Source of the DNA: Lycorma delicatula
Lineage: Eukaryota; Arthropoda; Insecta; Hemiptera; Fulgoridae
Direction of reading: 5' to 3'
Assembly (NCBI RefSeq): GCF_047948215.1
Contig: NC_134463.1
Span: forward strand, 59,331,701 to 59,395,700
DNA length: 64,000 nt
The translations under genes were made by a program, and so were the position numbers. The notes under the pieces are model-generated. The model saw only the letters and a program-made list of their open reading frames with translations, was not told where the DNA came from and searched no databases. Shown in pieces: positions 34,509 through 46,644 of this stretch (position 1 is its first letter; each line of letters opens with the position of its first letter).

Positions 34509-35399
34509 TCTCTCTAAGAACTGTAGTGATTTTTGTTACGTATTATAATTTTATAAACTTTATTTTAATTAATCCCACATAATAATTAATAATATTTATT
34601 CAAATAATTACGTTATAAATGTAAAATGAAACGGAGTAGAATTTTTGAGAGACCTTAAAAGCGATGGCGTTTTATATATAATATTGGATTTGAAACGAGA
34701 TGGTAGTGTTGTTTTTAAATATAATTTCCTGGTTATTTGTTTTAATTAATTTTGATTATTTTATTTTTTTTATTAAGAAACGGATTTTAATCAACTACTG
34801 TAACAAACTGTAATTAATTTTGTAATCTATTTTTAGTGTGGATTAGGATATACTTTATTTTAGAATTGCGATTTCAGCTTAGTACTATCTATAGACATGT
34901 TTTGTGTGTGTGTGTGTGTGTGTGTTTGTATTTGCTGCAAAGCAATAGGTTAGAATTTAGTCACTGGACCGTATAATGAAGCTTGACAGGTGACTGTTAC
35001 GATAAATAATATATCAACCGTAACCTCATACTCCGTTCTCTCTTAAACACGCGTTCTTTCTCTCTTTCACACAGGCATAGGCACTCGTGCGCGTACTCAA
35101 TATTCGTAATTTATCCTGATTTTCCATGAATATTTATTCGATATTTGGAAAATTTTAGTTATAATTACCTATCTAGCTATCGTTTTGTATGAAAATGTGC
35201 TTACATTAAGTAAAAAGCTTTTATGTATTCATATTAACTCTTTTCGGTTTTAGTAGTTTTCGATCAATATTATCAGTATTTATCAGTTTTGTTTGTTAGT
35301 AGTTTCAATAAAGTGTTATTACTAAATAAAATCGTGTGTAATCAGATAAAAAAATCAATAATCTGATTTAATTCGGTACACTTTTTCACATTTGTATGT
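34509..35399. other. Non-coding stretch with (GT)n
   Basis: A GT microsatellite lies at 34,903-34,925. A pyrimidine-rich patch lies at 35,035-35,085. No gene. Confidence 0.45.
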
Positions 35400-36310
35400 C
35401 TAGTACGTTGTACAGTATTTCTATTTTAGATGGGATGAGGAGGCTTGGTTTAACGCGATTGGTAATTTAATATTTAGGCTTATTGTGCTGTAGCCAGAAA
35501 GGAAATAGAATCCCTGAGTCGATACGCAGGGTCCCTTCCGGTTGGTGTCCATAATGAAACTAAGTCACGAGTATGAACTAAAATTGAGTTCACTAAGGGA
35601 ACTGGACTAAATTTCGTTTTTGCGAACAAAATTTCTGGTGGTATGTTTTTGTTAAATTGCCTCGTATTTTGAGACATTTACTAGAAATAGGTTCAAAGTA
35701 AAGGTAGTACAAGGCGTGTGGTTCGTGCTTCCGCAAACTCGGTTAGCTAGTTCAGAGGGCAACGATGTAGGACATTCAAGATGTCCGGACGAGGCCTATA
35801 GCAAAGGCAAAAGCTGAGTTTGAAAATCACCGAAGTAAATGTCTACCGAGGCACTTACATCCGTGGCATCCCAACGAGACCTGCCTTATTACTGTGAGAT
35901 GTAAAAAGTTAGTGGGCCAAAGATGACTCCCTTTAAAGCCCATCAAGGCTAGGACCCGTTGGGGGGGGGGGGGGGTGGCGACCGGAAGCGTTATAAGGCG
36001 GCTGTCTTCCCCTACGGGGTTGGGATGGTCCCTTCCGGTTAACACTTGAGGATGCAACGATTCTATAAGTCCTGGAATTCTTAGCTTGAAGGATGTAGAT
36101 CCTCACAAAGTCAGACCTACATCCATAGAACCGATGATATTAAAAAAACATTAAGAATAACAAAATAGTCATTCGTTGAGAAAGTGCGATTTTCCCACAG
36201 ATAAACCGCAGTATAGACGAACAACCCCTCCAAGAGAAAATCTCAATGTCACCATGGACAGCGGCTTTTCGTCCTCTCCCAAATCCCTCGGAAGATCGGG
36301 TTAGTTTTAA
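35400..36310 (+). other. GC-richer block, possibly LINE 5' region
   Basis: This is a relatively GC-rich stretch in which CCCTTCCGGTT occurs twice (about 35,530 and 36,029) and which includes a 15-G run. The style (AAGCCCATCAAGGCTAGGAC, GGCGACCGGAAGCG, CCTACGGGGTTGGGATGGTC) resembles the 5' part of arthropod non-LTR elements, but no frame reads as endonuclease or reverse transcriptase. Antisense open frames at 35,480-35,677 and 35,827-36,057 have no motif. The assignment is a guess. Confidence 0.3.
35961..35975 (+). repeat. Homopolymeric G15 run
   Basis: Fifteen consecutive G residues in an otherwise AT-rich genome. The length is prone to sequencing error and slippage. It can form G-quadruplex on the plus strand. 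Confidence 0.85.
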
Positions 36311-36940
36311 TCAATCAGGTGCAATACATTACAGATCAACGATTCTGTGTCAATATCAACCTTTTAAATATACGCGTTAAAATTTTTATTTATCCATTAA
36401 GTAATTACGCGAGAAAAATTAGATTTCTGTAGGGAACAATTCTCCCATCCCCGGAATTGTTTAACGTGAGAAAGTATCCGATTGTAGAATAACCGGTTAC
36501 GTCAGAACACCCCTGAAGATAGTAAACGCTTTAATCTTTCTTTTTTTGTTTTGTAACAATTTTTGGAACTATTTGAATAGAATTAATTTTTTTAATTACC
36601 AAATCCCGTTTAGGAAATCAACTAGAGGAAATTAATTTTTTTTTATTTCGATTCCTTAAATTTATAATTAGTTTTAGATAGGTTATTTTTAGTAATTTTA
36701 GTTGAGAATATCTTATAATTACTCTTAAAGCTATTGAATTGTAAAATTATTGCATTTGAGGAATCTAATATATGTTTGTATATACATATATATATCTTAT
36801 CGGGTTTCCAAAGAATTTGTAAAAATCCCTATTTTCTAAGGGGGGTGGTGGACTAACTTTTCTTTATGTTTTGGAGTCCGCAATTTTATTTACATATGTA
36901 TGTACGTATAACATTTTATCGTCCGTTCTGCCGGCTGCAA
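36311..36940. other. Non-coding stretch
   Basis: No gene recognised. Confidence 0.4.
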
Positions 36941-36946
36941 ATCGTA

Positions 36947-37115
36947 GCCGATTTGACGAAACTAGATAGGTTGATGTAAACCTATTCGGAATAGAGCCAA
37001 AAATTGGCTTTTTGGGTACTTTTTCAGATATTTTCTTTTTACTGGGCGCAATTTTTAACCGATTGTAATGAAACTTGGTAGGATGATGTAAATCTGTTAG
37101 AAATAGACAGGGGTC
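36947..37115 (+). repeat. Short diverged tandem duplication
   Basis: GCCGATTTGACGAAACTAGA, then TAGGTTGATGTAAACCTATTCGGAATAGA, recurs about 108 bases later as ACCGATTGTAATGAAACTTG, then GTAGGATGATGTAAATCTGTTAGAAATAGA. Confidence 0.55.
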
Positions 37116-38190
37116 TATTTCTAGGGATTGATTTTCAAGCTTATCGGTATACAGAAACCGGAGTTAGAGGAAAGAAACTGAATTTTTGGGTTCGTTTTCA
37201 AGGTATTCATGTTGAAAGTCTTGAAGGGTAACGTGTTAGAAAGCCAAATTAAGATTTTTTCAAGCATCACCATGTGCGAGCTGGTTTCCCAATAGTCCAA
37301 AACATCAAGTTTGTAGCCAAAATGATATTTTAAATAGATGATTCAAATTCAAAAAACATGTTTGAAGCCCAAATCAAATTTTTGCAAGGATCTCTAGGTG
37401 GAAGCTAATTTCGCTCTAGTATTTACTTTCGTAATAATTCAAAATATGATTTAGTATGAAGGAAAGGGGTTAGTGTCTAGAAAAATCAGTTTTGAAGTTT
37501 TAATCGTTTGGTTCAATTTGAAGTTTTTTTTTTATGAGCACGGCTCCAAAACGACACAAATTATGGGTAACAGTATCAAAATGGATTGTTGGCAAGTAAC
37601 TGTGATAAACAAATCATGTAGTCACAAATCAATTATGTTAAAAGGAAGAAGATAAAAAATACAGATATACAAGTATAATGTATTTATTGGAACAATACAA
37701 TACACAGTACCTCACAGCATTATAAAATCACATGATACTAACATACCATGAAATACACAAAAAAAAAAAAAAACCGAAGGCAATATTATTTTCAAAAATC
37801 ATTACAGCAGTGCAACATCCTTTCTTTTTTAACTAAAACCGGAAATCCGCCCTTCAGACGCACTTAATACGACAGAGGTTTTTTTATTGACTTGGTATAT
37901 TTTCCTGTTTTTTACTCGATCCACGTTGTCACAATAATATTAAATCAGTTTACTCTTATTTCTCCGTACCATTTGCGTTTTTTTTTGTACGTTCCAGCAA
38001 AGGTTTTTTTCGTTCTAAATACTGTAAAACCGTGCTGATAAAAAGAAAAACAATAGTAAAAAAAACATGGAATGAATTTTAACATTTAATAAACTATTTT
38101 TGTGTATCAGTTATATATAAAGACATTATGTATAAAACAGGATGCAAAACCAAGTTATGATAATGTTTATTTAACTCTTTTTTCATTTTA
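37116..38190. other. Non-coding stretch
   Basis: Probably repeat-derived (similar style to the preceding duplication up to about 37,450). The 60-residue open frame at 37,473-37,655 shows no motif. Confidence 0.4.
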
Positions 38191-38880
38191 TTTCCTTATA
38201 GGAGTAAAGGAAGTATTGTGATCACGAAAAATTTCGGTTTTCAGATTTCAGTTTTCAGATATCCATTTTGACCATCCCTGAATTCATTTTGACTAGTTTC
38301 GATGTGATGTTTGTACGTACGTATCTCGCATAACTCAAAAACGATTAGCCGTAGGATGTGTAAATTTTGGATTTAGAATTGTTGTAACATCTAGCTGTGC
38401 AACTTCCCTTTTGATTGCAATCAACTGGACCAAAAGTGTCCAAAAAAGCCCAAAATCCAATTTTTATTTTTTATTTTTGACTTTTTATTAACTGCAGTAA
38501 GAAGCCCTCATTGAGAGCTTTTCAACAATATGGTACTTATTTTGATTAGTTCCAGAGTTTTAGCCAAATAAAATTTTTAATTATTGTAATATTTGGATCT
38601 TACAAGGAAAAGGCACATCGGTTCGAATCCAACTTCATCTCCTTTTTTTAACTTTTTTCTTTTTAATTTAAATATATTGATTTATTAATAATTACTAACC
38701 CCTGGTTGCAAAAAAACTTTTACAGTAAATAATAATTTAATAATAACAATAAAAAAAATATGACAAAATATCAGAAATTAATGAAATAAAATTTTAGGTG
38801 CTTTCATACAAATTTTTAAAAAAATAAGTTTATATGTAATTTAACAAGGAAATCATGTGCCCACATTAGATTTTTTTTTT
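38191..38880 (+). repeat. Interspersed repeat family A, copy 3
   Basis: Starts TTTCCTTATAGGAGTAAAGG and ends AACAAGGAAATCATGTGCCC, then ACATTAGA. It contains a short internal re-duplication (TTTCGGTTTTCAGATTTCAG, then TTTTCAGATATCC) and the B-box-like GGTTCGAATCC. Confidence 0.8.
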
Positions 38881-39685
38881 ATATAACAAAACCGAAAAAT
38901 AAAAATACCGAGATCACACATAACTTTAATTTAACAATAGATATAGAAAATGATTCTTTCGTAGCTAAATCCAATTTATTACCATTTTCGTAACGTTTGC
39001 AGTGACTTTTGGTGTTCATTATTGTTTGGAATCTGAATTCAGTACGTAGTAAAGTTGTCAGGTATATGAAAATCTTCCGAAAAATTATGCTTTGTAAATA
39101 TCTTCCACCTAAAATAACAACTAATCCTGATGCATAAAATCAGATAATTTTGCTAGCTCAAGTCTTATAAAATCAAAACAAAATTAAAAAAATATTCTTG
39201 CGCAAGAAGATCGACTTTCCCCTTTATTTTATTTCCTTTTGAAAAAGTATCTACTCATTTTAATCTCAAATTTTACAAAGAAAACGAATTAAGAAATAAA
39301 TAAGAAACAGAAATAATTAAAAAATCAAGAAGCAAATTAAAATAAAATAAAACTATACACAAATATAAATAATAACAAAAAAAAAAAAAATATATATATA
39401 TACATACTGTAACAAGAAAATCAGTAATAAGCTAATAATTTCGACGGCCTCACTATTTCGCAGTCAGAAATTCATTAATTTTTAGAATACAACGCACTAC
39501 GTACATTCGATTAACCTGTAGACTCTGCACACAAGCATCAAGTTTCAACTCACTCACCATTGTGATTCACTGCGTAAGCGCGTCTGAAAAGTACACCACT
39601 ACACAGTCAACATAACCTTAGATAAAAAAAAACACATACACAGTCATCATAATCCTCAAAGTAAGTAAAGTTACCGGAGTACGGT
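38881..39685. other. AT-rich non-coding stretch
   Basis: Nothing supported. A somewhat GC-richer patch lies at 39,490-39,605. Confidence 0.4.
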
Positions 39686-39689
39686 AAAA

Positions 39690-39860
39690 AAGTAAGTAAA
39701 AAATATCTAGTGATATGCCTGTCGTATCCATTACCAATATGACTGAGGAGCACTTATTTTGCCACCGACATTTTTGTCCTTTCTCTAAGGTTGCAATAAA
39801 CTGCCTGACTAAGTCATGATAAATTTCACCACCTACAGTTTTATAAAAACATAAGAACCT
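39690..39860 (-). pseudogene. Tc1/mariner-type transposase fragment
   Basis: One open minus-strand frame of 57 codons contains FYKTVGGEIYHDLVRQFIAT, then LEKGQKCRWQN. It aligns with the block just before the second catalytic Asp of the Tc1/mariner-type transposases in this window (compare VNGEVYRNIVCQSLSLLEPQ then ERYCWFQQ at 50.03-50.10 kb). The FQQD motif itself is lost (WQN). Similarity was judged by eye. Confidence 0.5.
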
Positions 39861-40138
39861 TTTACTCTGGGTGTTAGAAAATTCTACACCAAATTACTAA
39901 TTTTATAGGTGTAAAAGTGTGAGATTTTTACGGCGCTAGATTTTGATTGTTGACGTAAATATTCGGGTGAAATCAGCCTTATCACTGAAATAAGCACGTC
40001 AGACCCACTTTCATTAATTAAAGATTATAATTGACGGTTACTATAAACGTTTTTCGTTGATTGTTTCTTACAATTAATTCCGTTGCGGTAAGTATTCGAT
40101 TATAACTTAATAATTATGAAAAAATGTTATAATATATC

Positions 40139-40261
40139 AATATATTTAAATTAAAAAAAAAAAAAAGTTAAAAAAAGGAGATGAAATCTGATTCGAACCG
40201 ATGTGCTCCTCCTTCTAAGATCCAAATATTTCATTAGTTAGACTTTTATTTGGCTATAGAA
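40139..40261 (-). repeat. Family A fragment (antisense) fused to a SINE tail
   Basis: On the minus strand this reads AGCCAAATAAAAGTCTAACT, ATGAAATATTTGGATCTTAG, GGAGCACATCGGTTCGAATC, AGATTTCATCTCC, which is the middle of family A. It breaks off exactly where the SINE tail begins. Confidence 0.65.
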
Positions 40262-40355
40262 GACCACTTCATTTACATCCATACACATAACCTTAATCAT
40301 CTTCTGAAGTCATACCTTATGCTGGTTCCGGAGGCTAGACTGAAAAAGAAAAAGA
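40262..40355 (+). repeat. SINE family C tail fragment
   Basis: CACTTCATTTACATCCATAC, ATCTTCTGAAGTCATACCTT and GGTTCCGGAGGCTAGACTGA, then an A-rich tail. The head is missing. Confidence 0.7.
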
Positions 40356-41110
40356 TAAACCAATTTTGATGAAATTTAGTACATAGGCTCGTGTATATAA
40401 GGCAGTTTGTGGCTAAACGTTTGGGGTCAATATTTACAATTTGGGATCACTTTTCTCTTAAGTTTGCAAATATAATCCCGCTTTATATTAAGCTCAGTAC
40501 ATGTATGCATGCTTATGTAACCATTTTTTTTTTTATTGTTCCAAAATTCTTCTTTCTATAAAAATCAAAAAAGAGATACAAAAGAATTGTTCGATATTTT
40601 TTTTTAAATTGGGAGCTTCTCATCAGGGGAGAATTATTTTACTGATTTTGTTGTTTTGAGTATTAAGAATTTCAAATCGCGAAAAAAAAAGTTTTGGATG
40701 CTCTTGTACTGAATGGGAAGCATTCGGATAAAATTAAGTTTCAAAATCATAATCCCTAAATGGTGATAAAAAATTTAAGAAAATATATAAATGTTATTTA
40801 TTACATATTTTTAACAGATTTTTTTTTATATCTTCGTAGTAGTATAGTGCAATTGACCCAAAAAAAAAAAAATACTTTGAGACATCATTGGTAAAAGAGC
40901 CGTTCAAAGTTTAAAAATATCGATTTAAAATTTTTTTCGGCTTATTTTCATGTTTATTTTCCCACTAAATAAGAATAAATAACTTATGCCAGGAAAGTTT
41001 TACAACCTTGTTGTCAGTTTTTCTCATTTTTTTAAAGATTTACGAGTATTAACACAAAAGAGTGAAAACTGAAGTGACAATATTTTTCCAGCTGCTGTTT
41101 ATAAAACACC
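40356..41110. other. Non-coding stretch
   Basis: AT-rich, with no gene or repeat shared with the rest of the window. Confidence 0.4.
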
Positions 41111-41114
41111 TCAC

Positions 41115-41690
41115 GAAGAAGGTGATAGAATTTCAGGATAAATGAAAATAAAGAAAAAAATTTCATATAAACGGATCCTGAAACGCTCCGTTTTCGAGTT
41201 ATAGTTTGCGAAAAATATCGTCCTGATTTCTAATCTAAGCGTAAAATGAAGCTATACCGAAATCCTTAGAGCATAACTTAGGAGTAAATTTAATGGTTCC
41301 ATGTGGTATTTCATTCTTAAAGGTTGTGTAAAACAGATCTCAGGACTGTCGGTATTAATTTTTTTATAAATTATTAAAAAAAAAAACATGAAAAATTTGT
41401 AATACAAAACTTAATTTTTTAGGTTTGACGTATAATAATTTGTCAAATTGGTAGCAATCAAATAAAATATTAGAACAAAATCCTTCTAAAGACTTTTGAT
41501 TTTTTTTAAATCTGTGAAAGCAACATCAATTGATCATAAAGTTTAAGAAATTTGACATTTATGAAAAACGTGGCAAAAGATTATTATACTACAATCTTCA
41601 ATTTGAAAATGAAATGTTTTCGGACGTTTGTTTGTATGAGCATTTTTTTTTCTTTATTTTACTTATAGAATATAAGCCGTAATTTTTTCC
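41115..41690 (+). mobile_element. Family B element with terminal inverted repeats
   Basis: The left end is GATAGAATTTCAGGATAAAT, then GAAAATAAAGAAAAAAATTTCATATAAAC. The reverse complement of the right end is GGCTTATATTCTATAAGTAA, then AATAAAGAAAAAAAAATGCTCATACAAAC. The inverted repeats are about 48 bp. The body after the left end follows the family order (CCTGAAACGCTCCGTTTTCG, AGTTATAGTTTGCGAAAAAT, CGTCCTGATTTCTAATC, AATTTAATGGTTCCATGTGG). At ~575 bp with no open frame, it looks like a non-autonomous DNA element. Confidence 0.7.
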
Positions 41691-41699
41691 TCTTCTTTG

Positions 41700-42970
41700 T
41701 GACATACCCTATCTGGTTAACCTTGTGTACAATGTTACTAACAGAGTAACGTAAAATTTACTCATGCGTAAGTTAAACACCCTCATATACGCAACCGTAT
41801 GCAACCCTACGGATTGCGTTCTTTTTGAAACACCTTTGAATGTTTACCTATTTATATATATTGCGGAGATTATTTTATAAATTATTTCTATTTTTATTTA
41901 ATAATAAGTAACATAATTATTTCTCTAATATTACATGTACCAGTAGAATAAAAATTGTATGTAATTTTGTTGTGTCTTTTCTTGTATTTATTTTAATTAA
42001 GTTTTTAATCTGACAAAATAAAAATGTACAGAATTATTTATAAAGCAAGATTTATTTTTCGTTTATATTTAATAAGATGTTATCTGTTTAAACATTTTTT
42101 TCTTTTTACATTTTAATGAATTTCGGCTAGTATTTGAGTCGAGTGGTTTAGAATAAGAAAAAGATGAAAAAAGGTTATAAAAATTGTGGAACATAAAAAA
42201 AAAAATAATGACGAGTCGTGTCTTAAACTTGATCTCTTTTAAGTTGTCTACTGTCTGTTTGTTGATAATTCTTTCTCTCTCTTTCTAGTAATATTTGTTT
42301 GCCTCTCTTTGTTTACTGGTCTCCCCATTTTGCATTTATTTCTCTCTGTGTCTTTTTTTCTGATTTTATTGGAATGATGTTTTTCACTTTAATCATGTCT
42401 CGGTACATTTTAGTGAAAGAGAAGGGGGTGAGCTGAAAAACGAAAAAGATGATTCGACTACAAAGTTTAGAAGAGGTAAGAGAAAGAAAGGAAAAAAATT
42501 GTGTGTGACATGAAGAGAGAGGAAGTGTCATTATTGAAGTACCAGTGGTAGCGTTGTATGTAGTACTTAGCTATTGCTGTCTTGTGTATCGGGGGATGAA
42601 GTATACCCTCAACTGTTTTAAGGGGTTATAGCAGTAAAACGTATAGGGTTGTATTTCCTACATACTACATATTATAATACACTCGTACATGGAAGTCCCT
42701 CGCTTCTTTTTTTTTACCCTTCTAACGTTTCTCTGTAGTCACAATATCGTTAAAAACTTGGGGAAGATTAGGGTAGAATTTTACGTCGTCATTACGGTTC
42801 TCGTTATTTATTAAAACAGATATTTTCATTTTTTAAATTTTACTTATTTTGTTGATATAATTTTGTCGATACGTTCATAGAACGATTTTATAACGGATGG
42901 ACATGGGTTTCCTGAGTTGTACTCAGGTTGTAATGGATTTATACTTTTTTTTTAAAACAAAAACTGTTAA
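41700..42970. other. Non-coding stretch
   Basis: No gene. A pyrimidine-rich run (42,265-42,360) is followed by a purine-rich run (42,416-42,535). The antisense 72-residue open frame across it is low-complexity. Confidence 0.4.
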
Positions 42971-42974
42971 TACA

Positions 42975-44095
42975 GATTGTTCAAAAAATGACGCAACCTT
43001 ATGGGGAAAATGAGTAAGTTATAATAATTATTGAAAGTAGCCTCCATTATGCGGTTCACATAGTTGAATACGTTGCTCTTAAACAAATGTAATGTTTGTT
43101 TACGAATTGCAGCGACACATCGTTCAATTTCGCTCTGCATTTCGGAAATGGTGTGAAGATGAGTTTTGTAAGCAGCAACCTTAAGATATCACCACAAGAA
43201 AAAGTCAGGAGATAAATCAGGAGACCGATGGGGGCCACAGCCCCTTCGAAATCACTTATCCTTGAAAATACTGATCCAAGAAAGTAATAGTGTTGTTGGC
43301 TGTATGAGCCGTTTTATTGTCCTGCTGAAACTAAGTGTACTCTCGCCGGTCTGCAACTATAGTGTTTAGAAGTGGTTATTAAATCTAGCGCTCACGTAGC
43401 GCTCACTGTTCACTGTGCCATAAAAGAATGTCGTGAAGATTCGCCTACGTGAAATTGTTCTTTTTGTCCGTGAAGAGTAGATTCGTAAAGTTAATGCGTA
43501 TTTTCCGTTCATCAAATGCGTGAATTCTGTGCGTTCACGTATCCATCAAGGTGGGAACCACGCCTCGTCAGACTAGACCCAATCATCCAGTTCTTCCCCG
43601 TCTGGCGTTACAGATGATATGAACCACTACAGAAAGCTACATGTTTTCCAATGTCTTCAGTAACAACTCCTGAAGAACACGAATTCTTATAGATGCATCT
43701 TTAAACACTTGCGCAATGCCGTTCGGGCATTACCAATGAAGAGACCAGACTGGCTAGATAGGCGTCGTACAAACCTCTTAAGAATAACAGAATACGCGGC
43801 TTACACGTCGATTAACGTTTCTGGTTAATCATTTTCGGTCGACCACTTTTGGTTACATCTACCACATTCCCTGTCTCTAAAAACTTGTACAGCCGCTTGA
43901 TGGAGGACTTGTTTGGTGCATCCACACCATACTTTTCTGTGAAGGCATTCACAGTTAAGTTTTTACTGCTGTGCTACAGTGACTATAAAGCTTACGTTAT
44001 ACAAAGTTATTTCTTATGGTTGCGTTTGCCTATTTATTCTGATTTTCACTCATATCTCCGTTCTCTGTTCCTGATTGTATTGCTGGCTGAGCTGG
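42975..44095 (-). pseudogene. Tc1/mariner-type transposase relic, near full length
   Basis: Read on the minus strand from about 44,090. A helix-turn-helix part (NAFTEKYGVDAPNKSSIKRL, then YKFLETGNVVDVTKSGRP, 43,830-43,950) is followed by SDEAWF near 43,560 (first catalytic Asp), then after a frameshift HLDGYVNAQNSRI. FFYGTVNSERYVSARF lies near 43,400, FQQDNKTAHTANNTITFLDQ near 43,325 (second Asp) and HRSPDLSPDFFLW near 43,210-43,230 (third Asp). The frame then runs on through YLKVAAYKTHLHTISEMQSE to about 42,975. Stops occur inside the helix-turn-helix and after FFLW, and there are at least three frame changes, so it is inactive. The antisense open frames at 43,056-43,238 and 43,849-44,106 are by-products. 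Confidence 0.8.
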
Positions 44096-44848
44096 TAAAA
44101 GATTGATGTACTGTATTTAGAAAATATATTTCGCCGCTAATTTATAATAGTGCGCGTATGCTTACATGCGTACGTGTTTGTTAACAGCGAAGACAGTTAA
44201 CATTCTATCAAATCAACCCTTCTAAGAGATGTTCCCGTCCTATGAATTGCAGCGAAAAGTTTTATGTCCTTTACAACGTTCATCATGATTAATTGAATAT
44301 TACGTTACAATAAACCTAACAACCCTGTCAAAGCTATGCTACTATTTTCTATGAATTGAAAACACTATAGAAGAAACCATTTTTAATCGTTAATACCTAC
44401 GATTCTATTTGTTCTTCTTACTGATATTTAAAAACTCGATGAGTATATGCTACGTGTATTTAAAATAAAATGTTTTGCTACGATATCCTGAATGTATGCA
44501 AGTTTAGTTACTTTATATTCAAAAATACTCTAAAGTCAAGTTAAGTTTTTCACGAATATTTCGTTGTTTTAATGCAAAGTATAATATAAAAGGAAGAGTA
44601 CAGTATTATACCTATTAAATGGAAAACTTTCTTTCTATAAATAAAAGAATAAGCCATTATTTTTTATTACAATTTAAGTTACTTTACAAAATAAATCTCA
44701 TCGTCGAATATATTTTAAAGAAACGAAAATTTGTAAAGTAAATATATTTATAGTTTATTATTAATAGAAAATGACTTTATATTTTTTGTCGACTTTTTCT
44801 CATATACCACCAAACAAAATTGATATAAATTTATAATATGTATTTTTA
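44096..44848. other. AT-rich non-coding stretch
   Basis: No gene. The 5' inverted repeat of the neighbouring transposase relic was looked for and not found. Confidence 0.4.
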
Positions 44849-45632
44849 GGTAGATTTCATATGAAAGCTACCTATTTTAATGGGTACCATGATTCGACTT
44901 CCGGGAAATTTCGACATATCTTCACGTTTCACATCCCCCAGACCCCAAAACCACCGTCAGTTCAAAAGTTTATATATATAAATATATATATTTCACTTTT
45001 TTATGGACACTATAACTGCCGTAATTTTGGGCCAATCACTTTAAAATTGATACATAAAATATAACGACCCAAAATCTCGGTCGAGTTCGTTAATGGGCAA
45101 GATCCGACCATGTGGGTGGAAACGGAGGGGCGGGGATTTTTCGAAAAAACAAAATATCGGTATAATATTCTTATTAAGTCAAATATCGAATTCGTTTAAA
45201 GTTCCTACTATTCTTTGGATAATGACCTAAAACCTGTTTAAGTAACGTTTTCTGATCACTAACCATTGTTCCTGGTGGTGGAAAAATTGGGGTTTCGAAG
45301 ACAAAAAATCATGCCTCCCTTAATAAACACAGTATCGAATCGCTTTAAAGTGGTCGTTAGTCCTCTAAACATTACCTAAAATTTTTATTTATAACAATTT
45401 TTTATATGACCAACCCTTACGGCTAGGGGTGACCAAAATGTTGCTGGAATTGTAAGGAGATGGGGCTTGTCGTATACTAAATATGTGAAACTTTTTCCAC
45501 ATGCAACCATTATCGTATTGAGTAAATTTGAATTTTTCTTAACTTTAAGGTGGAAATATTTTTTATCTTCTACTTAGCACCAGTGAAATCTATCTCCGCC
45601 TTCCGGCGTGCCGAAAGGGATTTTTTTTATAT
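44849..45632 (-). repeat. Unclassified ~780-bp repeat family E, copy 2 (inverted)
   Basis: It is the reverse complement of 31,314-32,092 with moderate divergence. It begins TTTTTAGGTAGATTTCATAT, a near-palindrome, and ends in the hairpin CCTTCCGGC GTG CCGAAAGG. The open frame 44,861-45,064 (plus strand) corresponds to the minus-strand frame of copy 1 and shares GHxNCRNFxPI and KLIxKI before the same stop. Confidence 0.75.
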
Positions 45633-46435
45633 CTATTAAATTTTTGAACTAATTGCCAATTTTAGCAAAAAAAAAAGCCGGCAAAGTGATATTTAAATTT
45701 CTTAGTTTTTATTTCATTCACGGATATTTATTTCAAATATGGCATTGGTTTTTCAATTGTTAATTATGTCATTACGCAATACTTATTATGGTTCAGTGGT
45801 GAAAAAGATCAAAATTCTCTGTAAAAAAAATTTGCATCTGGATTGATCTACTAGACGAAATGATATAATTATGCAGGGTTAGCATATATTTGAGAAAATA
45901 ATAAAAATTCTTGGTAAATTATTTTGCGTTGTTATTATCGAATTTACAGCATAAATGTTTAAAAAAATTGGAAAAATATTTGGGTTCCATTTGATCCCCG
46001 TGCTCGACAGTTGCCTCGTAAGAAATTTTTAATAACAGCCAAAACTTTAAAAGGAAGAAATCAAAATTATATTTTTTTTATTCTTGTCTGGACCCATTTT
46101 AAAAAATGGGACTTTTTTATAAAAAAAAGTCCATATGTTGTTAACATTAATATTAGATTCAATTGGATTTTCAATCTTGAAAATCAAAATTAAAAAAAAT
46201 ATATATGTATTTCAAGTATGGGTCCCATACAACCCCGGTGGTATTTTGAGGGGCTTAAAAGTATATTTGTTGTTTTAATTATTTACTTTGATAAGCAAAT
46301 TCAAGTCTGCTGAATGTTATTCAAGGCCAAAAAGCAATATATCGAGATGCAACCTTGTCAGATGGTATCTAAAATCAAGCAGAGTTGTATACCGGTATAT
46401 ATACCTAAACAAGACTTATTTTTCGATACCGAATT
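45633..46435. other. Non-coding stretch
   Basis: Contains a perfect small inverted repeat, CCCATTTTAAAAAATGGG, near 46,093. The open frames at 46,011 and 46,314 have no motif; the second lies at the edge of a family B element. Confidence 0.4.
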
Positions 46436-46644
46436 TTGCGTTTTTACGTCGAATATCTTAAAAACTACTGGAGTTACAATTCTGGAACCTGTTTTATCCT
46501 ATTTACCAGCTCATTACATAAGAAACCACTAATTTTACTTCTTAATTTGTATCTCAAAAATTACAGTAGGGCTTCTTTTTATTAAGAGAGCTGAAATTCG
46601 GGTGAAATCTTTCGCTAGCCGTAATCACAAAATGTTTCCAGATG
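46436..46644 (-). repeat. Family B element, distal part (split by LINE)
   Basis: The minus strand reads ATTACGGCTAGCGAAAGATT, TCACCCGAATTTCAG, CCCTACTGTAATTTTTGAGA, GTAAAATTAGTGGTTTC, CCAGAATTGTAACTCCAGTA. This continues the family B sequence that stops at 47,641. Confidence 0.65.

Noticed and set aside
42265..42535. Pyrimidine-rich then purine-rich switch as an origin or hairpin
   Set aside because: Only short TCTCTC/GAGAGA words pair; no repeated or conserved structure.
43056..43238. Minus-strand 60-residue frame
   Set aside because: Out of register with the transposase, whose SPDLSPDFFLW block is in another frame at the same place.
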